A stretch of DNA of 64,000 nt from Amycolatopsis mongoliensis (GTDB lineage: Bacteria > Actinomycetota > Actinomycetes > Mycobacteriales > Pseudonocardiaceae): NCBI RefSeq assembly GCF_030285665.1, contig NZ_CP127295.1, forward strand, positions 7,874,001 to 7,938,000, written 5' to 3'. Made by a program: the position numbers and the translations under genes. The notes beneath the pieces were generated by a model, which saw nothing but the letters and a program-made list of their open reading frames with translations, did no database searches and had not been told where the DNA came from. Within the stretch, counting starts at the first letter, position 1, and each line of letters opens with the position of its first letter. This document shows, one piece after another, positions 62,392 to 64,000 of this stretch.

Positions 62392-64000
62392 CGCACCGCG
62401 GCGCGCTCGATGATCGCGCCCGTGTCCACGCCGGCCGGCAGCGTGCCGAACGCGATGCCCCAGTCGCCGCCGAAGCGGGACGCGCAGAACGCGTCCGCGA
62501 CCGCCGGGTGGCCGTGGCGCACCAGCAGCGATCCCTGCAGCACCAGCGCCATCGCCTCGACCACCCGCCGCGCCCGGTACTCGATCGCGCCGAGGTCGGT
62601 CAGCTCCTTGCGGACGCGGTCCACGGCGTCGTCCAGCCGCGCGTCGCCACCGGCCGCCTGCTCGACCTCGGCGAAGAACGCCGCGACCGACTCCGGCTGC
62701 TTCCCCATGGCGCGCAACGCGTCCAGCGCGGCGACGTTGCCCGAACCCTCCCAGATCGACGACAGCGGTGCCTCGCGGTAGAGCCGCGGCATGCCCGACT
62801 CCTCGACGTACCCGTTGCCGCCGAAGCATTCGAGCGCCTCGGCCGCGTGCATCGGGGCCCGCTTGCACACCCAGTACTTCGACACCGCCAGCCCGAGCCG
62901 CCGGAACGCCTGCTCCTGCGCGTCGTCGCGCCGGTCGCCCGCCGCGGCCAGCCGCATCGCCACCGTCGTGGCCGCCTCGGACTCGAGCACGAGATCCGCG
63001 AGCACGTTCGCCATCAGCGGCTGATCGACCAGCGCCTTGCCGAACGCGTGCCGGTGGGTCGCGTGGTGGACCGCGCGCACCGCGCCCAGCCGCATGCCGG
63101 ACGCGCTGCCCAGCGTGCAGTCCAGGCGGGTGTTGTTGACCATCTCGATGATCGTGCGGACCCCGCGGCCCTCCTCGCCGACGAGCCAGCCCACGGCGTT
63201 GTCGTACTCGACCTCCGACGACGCGTTCGACCGGTTGCCCAGCTTGTCCTTCAGCCGCTGCAACCGGATCGGGTTGCGCGAGCCGTCCGGCAGGACGCGG
63301 GGGAGCAGGAAGCACGACAGCCCGCCGGGAGCCTGGGCCAGGGTCAGGAACATGTCCGACATCGGCGCCGAGGTGAACCACTTGTGCCCGACGAGGGTGT
63401 AGCTGCCCTCGGCACTCGGGGTGGCCGTGGTCGTGTTGGCGCGGACGTCGGAGCCGCCCTGCTTCTCCGTCATCGACATGCCCGCGATCAGGCCGCGCTT
63501 GGTGCTCGGCTCGCGCAGCCCGAAGTCGTACCCGGTCGCCGCCAGCAGCGGCTCGTACCGCGCGGCCAGCTCCGGGTTGGCCCGCAACGCCGGGATCGCC
63601 GCGTAGGTCATCGAGATCGGGCAGCTGTGGCCGGCTTCGACCTGGCCCCAGACGTAGAACTTCGCCGCCCGGGCCGCGTGCACGCCCTCACGCGGGTCCT
63701 GCCACGGCGTGCCGTGCAGCCCGTGGGACACCGCGACGGTCATCAGGTCGTGCCAGTACGGGTGGAACTCGACCTCGTCGACCCGGTGCCCGTACCGGTC
63801 GTGGGTGCGCAGCACCGGCTCGTTCTCGTTGACCACGCGGCCCCACTCCTGGGCCTGCTCGCTCCCGGCCAGCCGGCCCAGCTCGTGCAGCTCGTCCGAT
63901 GCCCAGCCCGCACCGGCGCGCTCGAGCCCGGCCAGCAGCGCGGGGTCGTCGGCGACGTCGTGGCCGGCCAGCGGCGGGACCTGGTTGGTGACCTCATGCG
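62388..64000 (-). CDS. Acyl-CoA dehydrogenase family protein, AidB-like, 5' end missing
   Basis: The frame is open to the right edge, where it reads HEVTNQVPPLAGHDVADDPA, so about 537 codons are visible and only a short N terminus is missing. Further AidB-like features are NENEPVLRTHDRYGHRVDEV, EFHPYWHDLM, EKQGGSDVRANTTTA, GHKWFTSAPMSDMFLTLAQA and ECFGGNGYVEESGMPRLYRE (containing the flavin-domain motif). E. coli AidB is induced in the adaptive response to alkylation; in actinomycetes such genes may be catabolic isovaleryl-CoA-type enzymes. The stop at 62388 lies within the stop region of the convergent TetR gene. Confidence 0.93.
   Translation of the reverse strand, partial: HEVTNQVPPLAGHDVADDPALLAGLERAGAGWASDELHELGRLAGSEQAQEWGRVVNENEPVLRTHDRYGHRVDEVEFHPYWHDLMTVAVSHGLHGTPWQDPREGVHAARAAKFYVWGQVEAGHSCPISMTYAAIPALRANPELAARYEPLLAATGYDFGLREPSTKRGLIAGMSMTEKQGGSDVRANTTTATPSAEGSYTLVGHKWFTSAPMSDMFLTLAQAPGGLSCFLLPRVLPDGSRNPIRLQRLKDKLGNRSNASSEVEYDNAVGWLVGEEGRGVRTIIEMVNNTRLDCTLGSASGMRLGAVRAVHHATHRHAFGKALVDQPLMANVLADLVLESEAATTVAMRLAAAGDRRDDAQEQAFRRLGLAVSKYWVCKRAPMHAAEALECFGGNGYVEESGMPRLYREAPLSSIWEGSGNVAALDALRAMGKQPESVAAFFAEVEQAAGGDARLDDAVDRVRKELTDLGAIEYRARRVVEAMALVLQGSLLVRHGHPAVADAFCASRFGGDWGIAFGTLPAGVDTGAIIERAAVR

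Noticed and set aside
1..64000. RNA genes, riboswitches and CRISPR arrays
   Set aside because: I looked for tRNA-like cloverleaf ends, regularly spaced repeats and known riboswitch cores by eye and found none that I could support.

Overview
The window is a very GC-rich actinomycete chromosome segment, most like Amycolatopsis or another Pseudonocardiaceae. The signs are codon usage, many ATGA/GTGA gene overlaps, leaderless-looking promoters, actinobacterial families (DUF3090, SCO1664 family, DUF3097, an MptB-like mannosyltransferase) and two families of long perfect palindromes at gene ends. I see no rRNA, tRNA, CRISPR array or insertion sequence, and no PKS/NRPS genes. No gene-free stretch exceeds 300 bases. 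The genes at both edges are cut: a FUSC transporter on the left and an AidB-like acyl-CoA dehydrogenase on the right.

Layout: 0-12 kb is a carbohydrate and ester degradation region with two GH92 alpha-mannosidases (one secreted with accessory domains, one without a signal peptide), a tannase-family esterase, a hydrolase and a YciI protein. A LacI-type operator lies between the secreted mannosidase and the esterase. 12-26 kb is peptide related: an M20 peptidase and an M55 D-aminopeptidase diverge from a complete dipeptide-type ABC transporter, followed by an MptB-like mannosyltransferase, a PPOX protein, an LD-carboxypeptidase and an S9 peptidase. 25.6-31.2 kb holds conserved actinobacterial genes: DUF3090, SCO1664 family, an APH(6)-like kinase, DUF3097 and an NfeD/SPFH membrane module.

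31-64 kb is a mosaic of small regulator-plus-enzyme units. Examples are MFS/TetR/FAD-monooxygenase, VOC/ArsR/AHSA1, ArsR/AHSA1/NTF2, AraC/NmrA-like/DUF1772, TetR/P450, TetR/DrrAB-like exporter, AKR/TetR and FAD-monooxygenase/TetR. Several have clear palindromic operators between divergent promoters. Embedded among them are an orphan tyrosine recombinase, a zinc-finger coiled-coil protein behind an AT-rich leader, and a SNF2 helicase/SWIM pair.

The most interesting observation is two separate ECF42-type sigma factor / DGPF (YciI) modules, about 7 kb apart. Each carries the same promoter signature, TGTCGA, then 17 bases, then CGT. One module has also picked up an alpha/beta hydrolase and a GyrI-like protein, and a weaker copy of the signature lies in front of that hydrolase. 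This suggests a small multi-sigma regulon readable from sequence alone.
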